Counted from the stretch's first letter, positions 1-8,921 are shown. The stretch is 56,944 bases of DNA from Pseudomonadota bacterium (GCA_947505245.1 CANNIZ010000025.1:1-56944); one strand, 5' to 3'. Numbers and translations are program-made. The notes: generated by a model not told the origin, from the sequence alone.

Positions 1-124
1 CCGAGTAGATCAGGCGCGGGCAACTTCGTCGATCGCCCTCGTGATCATCGGCTCAGAGGCTCAGTTTCCCCACGGGCCGATCTCGATCAGTGCCGCCGAC
101 TATGGCGCTATGTTCGACACGCTC
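1..124. other. window edge, no supported gene
   Basis: The first 124 bases precede the nadC stop codon. A plus-strand frame is open here but continues antisense through nadC, so it is most likely a shadow, although it could be the 3' end of a gene cut off by the window edge. No promoter, RNA or repeat was recognised. Confidence 0.4.
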
Positions 125-973
125 CTAGAGGACTTCGAGCGAAAGGTCGACCCAGCGCGCCTGGTGGATCAGCCCGCCGGCGCTCACAAGGTCAAGCCCG
201 AGGTGCTTGATGCGCGCGATGCGCTCGGCGGTCATGTTGCCCGACGCCTCGAGCACCACGCGGGGATCGCGCGCGCGCGCCTGTTTCACGGCGGCCGCGA
301 GCAGCTCGTCGTTCATGTTGTCCAACAGCAGCGCGTCGACGCCGCAATCCAGCGCCTCGTCGAGCTGCGCGAGCGTCGTGACCTCGCACTCGATGCGCAG
401 CAGGTGGTGCGCGTGGGCCTTCGCGCGCGTGATCGCGTTCGTTACGCCGCCGGCAGCCACGACGTGGTTGTCCTTGATCAAGACGCCGTCGTACAGCGCG
501 TGCCGGTGGTTCCGCCCGCCGCCCGCGCGCACGGCCATCTTCTCGAAGTCGCGTAGCAGAGGCGTCGTCTTCCGTGTGTCCACCACGCGGGGGCCGCCGG
601 GACCCGCCGCATCCACGAACGTCCGCACGTTCGTCGCGATGCCGGAAAGCTTCATCAGCAGGTTGAGCGCGGTGCGCTCGGCGGTGAGGATCACCCGCAA
701 CGGGCCCTGAAGCCGGGCGATCACTGTCTTCGGCGTCACGCGCGTGCCGTCCGGGACGACGGCGTCGTACGCGAGCAGCACGCCGCGCTGCGTCGCGAGC
801 TCGTTGAACACGAGCGCGGCGAGCGCCTGGCCACAGACGATCAGGTCCTGTTTTGCGACGATCTCGGCCTTGCCGATCGCGTGCTCGTCGACGGTGGAGT
901 CGGTGGTGACGTCGCCATGGCCGAGGTCTTCGGCGATGGCGGCGCGGATGAAGTCGCGGTCGGTGTTGGACAT
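125..973 (-). CDS. nadC: nicotinate-nucleotide pyrophosphorylase (carboxylating)
   Basis: NadC converts quinolinate and PRPP to nicotinate mononucleotide, CO2 and pyrophosphate, the quinolinate-using step of de novo NAD synthesis in the cytosol. The 282-residue product has the usual family length. Visible motifs are EDLGHGD (15-21), ERTALN (99-104), DTRKTTP (132-138), GGGRNHR (151-157) and IKDNH (166-170), which supply Arg, His and Lys residues for the phosphate and quinolinate pockets, and a later LLDN motif of the type II PRTase barrel. No nadA or nadB is next to it. The start is the only ATG that keeps the conserved N-terminus; the Shine-Dalgarno is weak. It reads away from the small ORF at 1013. 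Confidence 0.97.
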   Translation of the reverse strand: MSNTDRDFIRAAIAEDLGHGDVTTDSTVDEHAIGKAEIVAKQDLIVCGQALAALVFNELATQRGVLLAYDAVVPDGTRVTPKTVIARLQGPLRVILTAERTALNLLMKLSGIATNVRTFVDAAGPGGPRVVDTRKTTPLLRDFEKMAVRAGGGRNHRHALYDGVLIKDNHVVAAGGVTNAITRAKAHAHHLLRIECEVTTLAQLDEALDCGVDALLLDNMNDELLAAAVKQARARDPRVVLEASGNMTAERIARIKHLGLDLVSAGGLIHQARWVDLSLEVL

Positions 974-1012
974 GCACCAGGGCTAACCTGATCGGCGTGC
1001 TACGATTTCTGC

Positions 1013-1177
1013 ATGCCGACTGACATGTCGCGCCGCGACGCCGTCGATCCGCAGTTCGACGGGCACCTCGACCGGGAGTGGAAGGACCTGACGCCCGACG
1101 AGAAGCTCGACTGGCTGTGGGAGGTCATGGAGCTGAGGCGTCTGGCCCGTCGCGAGCCGTCAGGCGCCGAGCGCTAG
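1013..1177 (+). CDS. small hypothetical protein (54 aa)
   Basis: A 54-residue acidic/basic protein rich in Trp, Asp and Arg, with the segment LTPDEKLDWLWEVMELRRLA near its C-terminus predicted to be helical. No family is recognised. The ATG has no clear Shine-Dalgarno, but a TACGAT hexamer at 1001-1006 resembles a -10 box only six bases upstream, so the message could be leaderless; a second in-frame ATG is at 1025. It diverges from nadC and its stop codon interlocks with the valS stop in the tetramer CTAG (1174-1177), an arrangement that supports both ends being real. Confidence 0.6.
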   Translation: MPTDMSRRDAVDPQFDGHLDREWKDLTPDEKLDWLWEVMELRRLARREPSGAER

Positions 1178-3819
1178 GACATCGCCTCTTTCATGCGTTC
1201 CTGCGAGGCCTTCAGCGTGTCGCGCCGCACGGTGGCCTCGGCGAGCTTCGCCTTGAACTCCTCCACCACCTCGACCGGGGCGCGCGCGACGAACCCGTCG
1301 TTCCCGAGCCGCTTGGTGAGGTCGTTCACGTCCTTGTCGATCTTGGCGATCACCTTCTCGAGGCGCTTCACCTCGGCGGCGAAGTCCACCACGCCAGCGA
1401 GCGGAATCACACACTCGTGGCCGCTGACCACGCCGGTCGCGTAGCCCTTCGGGCGGCCCGAGAACGCGCGGATGTCGAGCTTGCCCATGTCGCGCAGCGC
1501 GCGTTCATGGTGCGCGAGGCGCGCGCGCAGCCCCTCGTCGGCGATGTGAACCTCCAGCTGGGTGCGCGGCGCCAGGTCCATGTCGGCGCGGATGCGGCGC
1601 GCCTCGGTGACCATCGCCTGGAACTCCCCCATGTCGCGCAGCACGTGCTCGTCGTGGTTGAAGTCCTCGGCGCGCGGGAACGGCGCGGTCGCCACGAACC
1701 CGACAGCGCCCGTGCCGGGGTGCGGCACCGCGTGCCACACCTCTTCCGACAGGAACGGCATCATCGGGTGGATCATGCGCGCGATCACATTCATCGTCTC
1801 GTACAGCACGTGCTTGGTGCCGTTCTTCTCGGCCGCGCCGCCCTGATCGTCGTACAGGACCGGCTTCGCCAATTCCAGGTACCAGTCGCAGAATTCGCCC
1901 CACACGAACGAGTGGATCTCCGTCGCCGCCTCGTTGAACTTGTACGCGTCGAGCGCCGCGCGCACCTTGCCGGCGGCGACGCCCGTGCGGGCGCGGATCC
2001 ACCGCTCGTAGGGCCCGAACGCCATGGGCGCCTCGGGGTCGTAGCCTTCGCGGTGCATGAGGCAGAAGCGCAGCGCCGACCAGATCTTGGTCTCGAAGCG
2101 GTGGTAGTTCTCCACGCGCTTCTCATCCCACAACACGTCGCGGCCCTGCGCGGCGAACGCGCAAAGCGTGAACCGGAACGCGTCGGCACCCCATTTCGAG
2201 ATGACATCGAGCGGGTCGACCACGTTGCCCTTGGTCTTGCTCATCTTGTCGCCGTTCTTGTCGCGCACGAGGGCGTGGATGTACACGTCCTTGAACGGCA
2301 CCGTCCCGGTGAAGTGGATGCCCGCGAACATCATCCGCGCCACCCAGAAGAAGATGATGTCGAACCCCGTCACCAACACGCTCGTCGGGTAGTAGCGCTG
2401 CAGATCGGCGGTGTTGTCCGGCCAGCCGAACACGCTCATCGGCCACAGCGCCGAGCTGAACCACGTGTCGAGCACATCCTCGTCCTGGCGGAGGTCGTGT
2501 TTGCCGCAGGTCTTGCACACCGTCGGTGCCTCGCGCGCCACGTGCAGATCGCTACACGCCGCGCACTCCCACGCCGGGATGCGGTGGCCCCACCACAGCT
2601 GGCGGCTGATGCACCAGTCCTGCAGGTTGTTCAGCCACGCGTAGTACGTGTTCTCCCACTGCTTCGGCACGAAGCGCGTGTGGCCGTACTTCACGGCGGC
2701 GAGCGCGGGCGTGCCGAGCGGCGCCATCTTCACGAACCACTGCGTGGAAAGCATCGGCTCGACCACCGCGCCCGATCGCTGCGACTTGCCGATCGCCAGC
2801 GTATGCGGCTTGGTGCCGCGCGCGAGGCCGAGCTCTTCCAAGGCAGCCTTTACCTGCGTCCGCGCGTCGAAGCGATCGAGGCCGACGAACTTGCCGCCGT
2901 TGTCGTTGATCTTCCCGTCCGGCGTCAGGATCGTGATCATCTGCAGATCGTGACGCTTGCCGGTCGCGTAGTCGTTGAAGTCGTGGGCAGGTGTCACCTT
3001 CACCACGCCCGTGCCGAACGCCATGTCCACCAGGATGCCGTCCGCGATGATGCGGATCTTCCGGTCCACGAACGGGTGGTCCACGGTCTGCCCGATCAGG
3101 TGCTTGTAGCGCTCGTCATCGGGGTGCACGGCCACCGCCGTGTCGCCGAGCATCGTCTCTGGGCGCGTGGTCGCCACGACGATCTCGCCGCTCCCATCGC
3201 TCAATTTGTACGCGAACTCGAACAGCTCGCCCTGGGTCTCCTCGTGCTCCACTTCAAGATCGGACAGCGCCGTCTGATCGAGTGGATCCCAATTGATCAG
3301 CCGGGTGCCCTTGTAGATCAGCCCGTCTTCGTACAGCTTCACGAAGTGTTCGGTCACGGCGCGCGTGAGCTCCGCGCTCATCGTGAACTGCTCGCGCGAC
3401 CAGTCCGTGCTCACGCCGAGCTTCTTCAGCTGGTTGGTGATGGTGCCGCCCGACTCGGCCTTCCACTTCCAGATCTTCTCGACGAAGCCCTCGCGGCCGA
3501 GCGTGCGGTAGTCCACACCCTGCTTCTCGAGCTGGCGCCGCACGACCCACTGGGTCGCGATGCCGGCGTGGTCGGTGCCCGGCACCCACACCACGTTGTA
3601 GCCGTCCATGCGCTTGTAGCGTACGAGCACGTCCTGCAGCGTGTTGTTGAGCGCGTGCCCCATGTGCAGCGAGCCCGTGATGTTCGGCGGCGGGATCACC
3701 ACCGAAAACGCCGGCCCGGGCTTTGCGGGGTCGGCGCGGTACAGTCCGACGCCGTCCCACGCGTCGGACCAGCGGGTGGCGGATGCGTGGGGATCGTAGG
3801 CGCTGGGGGTCTCGGACAT
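1174..3819 (-). CDS. valS: valine--tRNA ligase
   Basis: Class Ia aminoacyl-tRNA synthetase that charges tRNA-Val with valine and edits mischarged threonine. The 881-residue protein has the HIGH-type signature HMGH at 52-55, the KMSKT loop near residue 525, a CP1 editing domain between them, an anticodon-binding domain and a C-terminal coiled-coil arm rich in Lys and Glu. The frame is open further upstream, but the ATG at 3819 has a strong AGGGAGGAGG Shine-Dalgarno and the family N-terminus starts there. It lies 49 bp downstream of the YflT-like stress gene on the same strand and could be cotranscribed. There is no T-box-like leader. Confidence 0.98.
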   Translation of the reverse strand: MSETPSAYDPHASATRWSDAWDGVGLYRADPAKPGPAFSVVIPPPNITGSLHMGHALNNTLQDVLVRYKRMDGYNVVWVPGTDHAGIATQWVVRRQLEKQGVDYRTLGREGFVEKIWKWKAESGGTITNQLKKLGVSTDWSREQFTMSAELTRAVTEHFVKLYEDGLIYKGTRLINWDPLDQTALSDLEVEHEETQGELFEFAYKLSDGSGEIVVATTRPETMLGDTAVAVHPDDERYKHLIGQTVDHPFVDRKIRIIADGILVDMAFGTGVVKVTPAHDFNDYATGKRHDLQMITILTPDGKINDNGGKFVGLDRFDARTQVKAALEELGLARGTKPHTLAIGKSQRSGAVVEPMLSTQWFVKMAPLGTPALAAVKYGHTRFVPKQWENTYYAWLNNLQDWCISRQLWWGHRIPAWECAACSDLHVAREAPTVCKTCGKHDLRQDEDVLDTWFSSALWPMSVFGWPDNTADLQRYYPTSVLVTGFDIIFFWVARMMFAGIHFTGTVPFKDVYIHALVRDKNGDKMSKTKGNVVDPLDVISKWGADAFRFTLCAFAAQGRDVLWDEKRVENYHRFETKIWSALRFCLMHREGYDPEAPMAFGPYERWIRARTGVAAGKVRAALDAYKFNEAATEIHSFVWGEFCDWYLELAKPVLYDDQGGAAEKNGTKHVLYETMNVIARMIHPMMPFLSEEVWHAVPHPGTGAVGFVATAPFPRAEDFNHDEHVLRDMGEFQAMVTEARRIRADMDLAPRTQLEVHIADEGLRARLAHHERALRDMGKLDIRAFSGRPKGYATGVVSGHECVIPLAGVVDFAAEVKRLEKVIAKIDKDVNDLTKRLGNDGFVARAPVEVVEEFKAKLAEATVRRDTLKASQERMKEAMS

Positions 3820-3868
3820 GGGTCCTCCTCCCTGTCCGTTAACTGATTCCCGCTCGGCTTCGCGGCCC

Positions 3869-4390
3869 TCAGGTCGCGTTGACCTTTTCGGCGCCGGACC
3901 TCTCGAGCCATCGCTCGAGCTTGATCTCATGCTCTTTCGACGCGGCTTTCACGCCGATTACGATGCCGCCGTCCAGGAGGCCAGCGTGGTAAAACTTCGC
4001 GTGTCGCTCGGGGATGCCCGCGCCCATGATCGCGCCGATCAGACCGCCCGTCGCGCCGCCCGCGCCGGCGCCTGCAAGTGCCGCGGCGATCGGCCCGGCG
4101 ACGACGAGTCCGATGCCTGGGAACGCGATCGCGGTCCCTGTGGCGGCGATCGCAGCGAGCACCGCGACGACCGAGCCGCCGACCGCCCCGCCGACGCTCA
4201 TGGTCGTGGCGGTTTCGTCCCGATTTTCGCCTGCCGCCTGCGCGAAGTGGGTGGTGCGCGATTTGTCGGTCATCAGAACGCTGATGTCTTCGTGGCGGTA
4301 GCCAGCCCGAACGGCGGCGTTGAACGCGTCCTCAGCGGCGGAGCGCGAGGTGAACAGCCCCGTGACCCAGGTCTGGGTGAAGGTTGACAT
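3869..4390 (-). CDS. YflT-like general stress / glycine-zipper protein
   Basis: A 173-residue protein. Residues 1-45 (TWVTGLFTSRSAAEDAFNAA and the following GYRHEDISVLM) look like the YflT/general-stress fold that opens many glycine-zipper proteins. Residues about 62-125 are a long Gly/Ala-rich hydrophobic stretch with GxxxG spacing, probably one or two membrane-inserted helices. The C-terminus has YHAGLLDGGIVIGV and an alternating helix. This architecture is known from stress-induced bacterial proteins of unclear biochemical role. The ATG at 4390 was preferred over an upstream in-frame start because the motif begins there. It is upstream of valS on the same strand. Confidence 0.75.
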   Translation of the reverse strand: MSTFTQTWVTGLFTSRSAAEDAFNAAVRAGYRHEDISVLMTDKSRTTHFAQAAGENRDETATTMSVGGAVGGSVVAVLAAIAATGTAIAFPGIGLVVAGPIAAALAGAGAGGATGGLIGAIMGAGIPERHAKFYHAGLLDGGIVIGVKAASKEHEIKLERWLERSGAEKVNAT

Positions 4391-4417
4391 GGTGAACTTC
4401 CGTGGCGGAGGCGCGAG

Positions 4418-4434
4418 GTTCACGGGACGTGAAC
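4418..4434. promoter_or_regulatory. short perfect inverted repeat upstream of the stress gene
   Basis: A perfect palindrome with 7-bp arms and a 3-bp centre (GTTCACG-GGA-CGTGAAC) lies 28 bp upstream of the stress-gene start, in the 88-bp gap after the hybrid-kinase gene. Its position suits an operator for the stress gene; that role is inferred. A weaker GGCGCC/GGCGC hairpin at about 4455-4475 could terminate the kinase message. Confidence 0.4.
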
Positions 4435-4478
4435 GCCGACCTTCACTTCAGAGATGCAAGCGCCGTGCCGTTTGGCGC

Positions 4479-7400
4479 CTACTTCACGATCGTGAGGCGC
4501 CCGAGGTACGACTCGAGCTCCGTTGCGGCCACGGCCAGCGTGGCTTCGTCCCGCTGTTGGGCGGCGTGTTCGATGACGTCGCCCAAGCGCGAGATCTCGA
4601 GAAAGCCGAAGCTGCCGCCCGACCCGCGCATCCCGTTGCCGATCACGCGCACGGACTCGAAGTCGTGGTTGCGGATGTGGGTTCGCAGCAGGCCGACGTC
4701 GTCCGACCGCTTTTGAAGGTAGCCAGGCACGATCGCGGCCAGCATGGGTGACGGCCGAACCTCGATTCGCCCGCTGCCGGGCTCGTCGCCCGGCGACGTC
4801 GGCACGCGCATCGGGGCGGGCGCGGGGGTGGCGGGCTTGGGCGGGATGATCTCGACGTTCTCGACGTAGGCTTGAAGGGCGCTCGCCCACTCGAGCGCGG
4901 CCGTCGAGTCTTGCGCGTTCCCCGCCTTTTCGAGCTCGGCGCCGATCCGCGTGATCTCTGGGAAGCCGAAGCTTCCGCCGCTGCCTTTGAGCTGATGCCC
5001 GATCGTGCGGATCGTCTCGAAGTCGCCAGCGTTGCCGGCCGTGCGCACCTTTGCGACGTCGTCGGCGCGCTTTGCGAGGTAGCCCGGCACGATCGAGGCC
5101 AGCATCGGCGGCGGCGAGACCCGGTGCCTGCGCACGGCCGCGTCGGGCGACTGGGAGCGGACCCGCGGCGTCGCGGTGTCGGGGTCGATCGCTCCGAGCC
5201 TTGATGGGGCCGCCTCCTGCGGCGCGCTCGGCGCCACCGTGCGAGCGACGGGCGGCGCTTGGGGCGCGGCGTGAACCTCTTGCGGTCGCGCGGGTCGGTC
5301 GCGCACGAGCGAGCGATCGGCGATCACCCGCAGCATCACCTCGCGGCGGATGGGCTTGTTCGCGATGTCGTCGCAGCCAGCCTCCATCATCTTGTGGCGC
5401 TCCTCGGCGAGCGCGTGGGCCGTGAGCGCCACGATAGGCGTCCGTTCGGAGCCGTTCGCGGCCTCGGTCTGGCGGATTCTGCGCGTCGCCTCGAAGCCGT
5501 CCATCCGCGGCATCTGCATGTCCATCAAGATGAGGTCGTACTCGCCCGAGCTCGCCTTCAGCACGGCGACGAGACCGTCCTCGGCGAAGTCCACCTCCAC
5601 AGGCTCGCCCTGCAGGTACGCCTCGAAGATCATCCGGTTGTCGTCGTTGTCCTCGGCGATCAACACCTTCGTCGTGCGGCCGATCGTGGGCACGTTGGCC
5701 TTGTGCTCCTGGTGGTGCTTCTTCGCCGTCTCGGGGTCGATCAGGCGAGCGATGGTGTCGACGAGGTCCCGCGGGCGGACGGGCTTCTCGATCTGCCCGC
5801 TGATGTTCAGGCGCCGGGCGCGCTCCGAGTCGGCCGCTGAAAGGTCGGACGAGAGCAGCAGGATCGGCACGGTCAGCTGACCCATCGCGCGGATCCGCGA
5901 AACGACGGCGTAGCCGTCGAGGTCGGGCATCTTGCCGTCGACGATCACCACGTCGGGCAGGTGGTCGTTTGCGACCGCTTCGGCGAGGGCGTCGAGCAGC
6001 TCCTGGCCTGACGAAAACACGGCGGTCACCATGCCGTAGTCGCGGAGCGTGTCGCCGAGGATCAGCCGGTTCGTGCCGTTGTCGTCGACGGCGAACACGT
6101 TGAGCCCTTCGAGCATCGACAGGGACGCGCGGCGGTGGGCGGGCGAGGACATCGCGGGCGGCAGCGGGAGCGTGAAGCCGAACGTCGAGCCCTTCCCGAA
6201 CGTGCTCGTCACCGTGAGCGACCCCTGCATCAGCTCGCAAAGGGACTTCGTGATCGCGAGCCCGAGGCCGGTGCCGCCGTACTTGCGCGTCGTGGACGCG
6301 TCGACCTGCGTGAATTGCTCGAACACCGAGCCGAGCTTGTCGGCGGGGATGCCGATGCCCGTGTCGATCACCGCGAAATTGACGCCGTGCTCGACGTTTG
6401 GCGCCTTCGAGACCTGGATGGTGATCGAGCCCTTCGCGGTGAACTTGATCGAGTTGCCGAGCAGGTTGACGAGCACCTGACCGATGCGGTGAGGATCGCC
6501 GGACAACATGCGCGGAACGTCGGACGCGATGTGGTAGGCGAGCTCGAGCCCCTTCGCGCGGGCCCTCGGCACGAGCATGTCGACGCAGCGCTCGACCGCC
6601 TCCTCGACGTCGAAGTCGATGCGCTCGATCATCAGCTGCCCGGCTTCTACCTTGGACAGGTCGAGCACGTTGTTCAGCAGCGCGAGGAGGTGATCACCGG
6701 CCTTTCGGCACACGTCCACGTAGCGGCGCTGCTCTTGCGACAGGACGGTGCGGGCGAGCAGCTCGGCGGTGCCGAGGATCGCGTTCAGCGGGGTGCGGAT
6801 CTCGTGGCTCATCGACGCGAGGAATTCACCTTTTGCGCGGCTCGCTGCGAGCGCGTCGTCGCGCGCGATCGCGAGCTGGCCCTCCCGTTCGCGCAGGTCG
6901 GCGGTCATCGATTCGGCGAGCGCGTAGGCGCGATCGCGACTGGAGGCGACGGACCATACGAGGCCGATCAGCAGCGCGCTCACGCCGAGCCCGAGCCCGA
7001 GGACGCTGTAGGGCCGGGACGCTTGGTAGGTCGGCTCCTTGAGCGCGCCGAGCTCCACCACCCACTCGCGCCCACCGACGTCGATCCGTCGCGTCTCGAC
7101 GAGGTCGTCGAGCGTGTTCGCGAAGTCGGGCTCGGCGTAGATGGCGTCGTTCTCTGTGACGGGCGCCCCTGGCGTGAACCCGACGTCGTGGATGGACACC
7201 GCGAGGTTGTCGCTCATGCCCTTTACGCCAGCGACCAACGCCTGCACGTGCAGGGCCGCGTAGACGAACCCCACCAGCGCGTCTTCGTGCCGCTCGGCGC
7301 CGAACCCCGGATCGGAGGCGGGGCGGATCCCCCAGCGGTACACGGGCAGCACGACGAGGATCGCGGGCTCCTCGGACGTGTCGGTCGGGAGGACGAGGCG

Positions 7401-7970
7401 GGACGTGGCGGCGTTGACGCCGAGCCTCCGGGCGCGCGACAGCGCGTCGAACTGGCGGGGATCGGTGGCGGCGTCAAAGCCGATCGCGACCTGCGCTTCC
7501 GGCGGTTCGACCATCTCCATGACGAGGTATTCGGGCCGGTCACCGGCGGGAAAGATTCCCGCGGGCGACCACTCGGCCATGCTGGCCTCGAACAACGTGC
7601 GGTCTGCGGCTCCTACGCGCCGGATGAACCCGATCTGGGCGGTGCCGGGATGCCGTTCCACGACGTCGAGCGCGGCCACGTAGTGGGACCAGGACTCGCG
7701 ACTGACCGTGCCTTCGGCCTGGAACAGCCCGCGCGCGCCGTGCAGCATCTCGAGGTAGGCCTGCATGCTGCCTTCGAGGTCATTCGCCGTGTTGGTCGCC
7801 TGCTCGGCGAACGCGCGGTGGCGCTCGGCTTCGGCCTGTACGGCGGCGAGGCGCCACGCGCCGATCGTCGCGCCCATACACGCCAACACGACCACGCCGA
7901 TCAAGATGCGCGGCAGATTGCCGGCCACCTCGCGGCTAAGCGCTCGTAGCGCCTGCGTAGGCTCGTTCAC
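4479..7970 (-). CDS. CHASE-domain hybrid sensor histidine kinase with two REC and two HPt domains
   Basis: A 1163-residue membrane phosphorelay kinase. Order: TM helix (about 17-37), periplasmic CHASE sensor (about 60-285), TM helix (about 318-340), HisKA with SHEIRTPLN (His near 389), HATPase with DTGIGIP and GGTGLGL, receiver 1 (VDGKMPDLDG), receiver 2 (MDMQMPRMDG), HPt 1 with GHQLKGSGGSFGF (His about 992), a Pro-rich linker and HPt 2. The second HPt has GNGMRGSGGSFGF, so Asn (about 1112) replaces the phospho-accepting His. The GTG start overlaps the upstream HPt gene by 4 bp (GTGA), implying translational coupling; the frame is open far upstream but only with antisense-like composition. 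The ligand is unknown. Confidence 0.93.
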   Translation of the reverse strand: MNEPTQALRALSREVAGNLPRILIGVVVLACMGATIGAWRLAAVQAEAERHRAFAEQATNTANDLEGSMQAYLEMLHGARGLFQAEGTVSRESWSHYVAALDVVERHPGTAQIGFIRRVGAADRTLFEASMAEWSPAGIFPAGDRPEYLVMEMVEPPEAQVAIGFDAATDPRQFDALSRARRLGVNAATSRLVLPTDTSEEPAILVVLPVYRWGIRPASDPGFGAERHEDALVGFVYAALHVQALVAGVKGMSDNLAVSIHDVGFTPGAPVTENDAIYAEPDFANTLDDLVETRRIDVGGREWVVELGALKEPTYQASRPYSVLGLGLGVSALLIGLVWSVASSRDRAYALAESMTADLREREGQLAIARDDALAASRAKGEFLASMSHEIRTPLNAILGTAELLARTVLSQEQRRYVDVCRKAGDHLLALLNNVLDLSKVEAGQLMIERIDFDVEEAVERCVDMLVPRARAKGLELAYHIASDVPRMLSGDPHRIGQVLVNLLGNSIKFTAKGSITIQVSKAPNVEHGVNFAVIDTGIGIPADKLGSVFEQFTQVDASTTRKYGGTGLGLAITKSLCELMQGSLTVTSTFGKGSTFGFTLPLPPAMSSPAHRRASLSMLEGLNVFAVDDNGTNRLILGDTLRDYGMVTAVFSSGQELLDALAEAVANDHLPDVVIVDGKMPDLDGYAVVSRIRAMGQLTVPILLLSSDLSAADSERARRLNISGQIEKPVRPRDLVDTIARLIDPETAKKHHQEHKANVPTIGRTTKVLIAEDNDDNRMIFEAYLQGEPVEVDFAEDGLVAVLKASSGEYDLILMDMQMPRMDGFEATRRIRQTEAANGSERTPIVALTAHALAEERHKMMEAGCDDIANKPIRREVMLRVIADRSLVRDRPARPQEVHAAPQAPPVARTVAPSAPQEAAPSRLGAIDPDTATPRVRSQSPDAAVRRHRVSPPPMLASIVPGYLAKRADDVAKVRTAGNAGDFETIRTIGHQLKGSGGSFGFPEITRIGAELEKAGNAQDSTAALEWASALQAYVENVEIIPPKPATPAPAPMRVPTSPGDEPGSGRIEVRPSPMLAAIVPGYLQKRSDDVGLLRTHIRNHDFESVRVIGNGMRGSGGSFGFLEISRLGDVIEHAAQQRDEATLAVAATELESYLGRLTIVK

Positions 7971-8293
7971 GCCTTCCCCTCGGCGGCCAGCGCTGCGGCC
8001 GTGGCGAGGCGACGCATCTCGTCGTCCACCTTCGCGGCGTCGGGCGCTGCTGCGTTGACGCCGACGAGCCCCTCGACGGCCTTGGCGGCGTCGCTGATGT
8101 CGCGGAAGGCGAAGCTCCCGGCCGTGCCGCAAAGGCGATGCGAGAGGCTCGCGACCTGGGCGACGAGCTGCCCGTCGCGCGGCGAGCCCTTCCACCGCCG
8201 AACCGCCGCGTCGAGCTCGGCGACCTGCTTCGGGAGCGTCAGCCCATAGGCGGCTCGCAAGGCGTTCAGCTTGGCCCGCAGCGCGTCGTCCAT
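7967..8293 (-). CDS. stand-alone HPt phosphotransfer protein
   Basis: A 108-residue protein consisting of a single histidine phosphotransfer domain. The motif SLSHRLCGTAGSFAF carries the phospho-accepting His at residue 52 and matches the HPt motifs of the adjacent kinase. In a multistep relay it would take phosphate from a receiver and pass it to a soluble response regulator. A GGAGGGAGGG Shine-Dalgarno precedes the ATG. It starts 17 bp after bcp and overlaps the hybrid kinase by 4 bp, so the three genes are probably one operon. No output response regulator is in the window. Confidence 0.88.
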   Translation of the reverse strand: MDDALRAKLNALRAAYGLTLPKQVAELDAAVRRWKGSPRDGQLVAQVASLSHRLCGTAGSFAFRDISDAAKAVEGLVGVNAAAPDAAKVDDEMRRLATAAALAAEGKA

Positions 8294-8310
8294 CCCTCCC
8301 TCCGCGCGCA

Positions 8311-8778
8311 CTATCGCACGAAGCGCGCGACCTCTGCGAGCACCTTGTCGGCGTGCCCGTCGACCTTGACGGGCGACCACCGCTGCACCACCTTGCCGGT
8401 CTTGTCGAACAAGAACGTGCTGCGGATCACGCCGTTGACGGTCTTGCCGTACATCTTCTTCTGGCCGAACACACCCCACGGTTCGAGCACGACGTGCTCC
8501 GGGTCCGACAACAACGGGTAGGTCAGGCCCTGCGCGTCACGAAATTTCGCCTGCGCCGCGACCGAGTCGCCCGACATGCCCAGCACGGCGACGCCGAGGT
8601 CGGCGAAGGCGGAGCCAAGATCGCGGAACGCGCACGCCTCCCGGGTGCAGCCGGGGGTGCTCGCGCGGGGGTAGAAGAACACCACGACGGGGCGCTTGCG
8701 GAGGCTGTTCCAACGAACCTCGTCGCCGTGATCGTCCTTCAACACAAAGTCCGCGGGGACGTCGCCGACGTCGAGCAT
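8311..8778 (-). CDS. bcp: peroxiredoxin, BCP family (thioredoxin-dependent thiol peroxidase)
   Basis: A 155-residue cytosolic peroxidase that reduces hydrogen peroxide and organic peroxides with thioredoxin. The active-site segment TPGCTREACAFRD carries the peroxidatic Cys44 and, five residues on, Cys49 in the place of the resolving cysteine of atypical 2-Cys BCPs. The length is typical. An upstream in-frame start would add an unrelated N-terminus; the ATG at 8778 has a GGAAGGAGG Shine-Dalgarno. It heads the operon with the HPt protein and hybrid kinase, which suggests, without proving, that the relay is connected to oxidative stress. Confidence 0.96.
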   Translation of the reverse strand: MLDVGDVPADFVLKDDHGDEVRWNSLRKRPVVVFFYPRASTPGCTREACAFRDLGSAFADLGVAVLGMSGDSVAAQAKFRDAQGLTYPLLSDPEHVVLEPWGVFGQKKMYGKTVNGVIRSTFLFDKTGKVVQRWSPVKVDGHADKVLAEVARFVR

Positions 8779-8921
8779 GAGGCCTCCTTCCCCGACGATT
8801 AACCGACAGACCGGCGCGCAGGTGTGGTCGAACCGCGTTTTGACGGTGTCAAAGGTTGTCGAACAGGTTGTTTGGTGCGGTTCCACCGGCCTAGGTTAAG
8901 GGTCTGACTCTCGGAGGCCGC
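8779..8921. promoter_or_regulatory. divergent promoter region with palindromes
   Basis: A 143-bp gap between bcp (leftward) and the secreted-protein gene (rightward). It holds a perfect inverted repeat TTTGAC-GGT-GTCAAA at 8839-8853 nested inside a wider pair AACCGC (8831-8836) and GCGGTT (8877-8882). Read leftward the palindrome includes TTGACA, a consensus -35 hexamer, but no convincing -10 follows. The symmetry fits an operator controlling the divergent pair. Confidence 0.4.

Noticed and set aside
1078..3846. 922-residue plus-strand open frame
   Set aside because: It is the antisense shadow of valS, Arg/His/Val-rich with no domains; valS motifs are on the other strand.
6135..7949. 604-residue plus-strand open frame
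   Set aside because: Antisense of the hybrid kinase, which has clear CHASE and kinase motifs.
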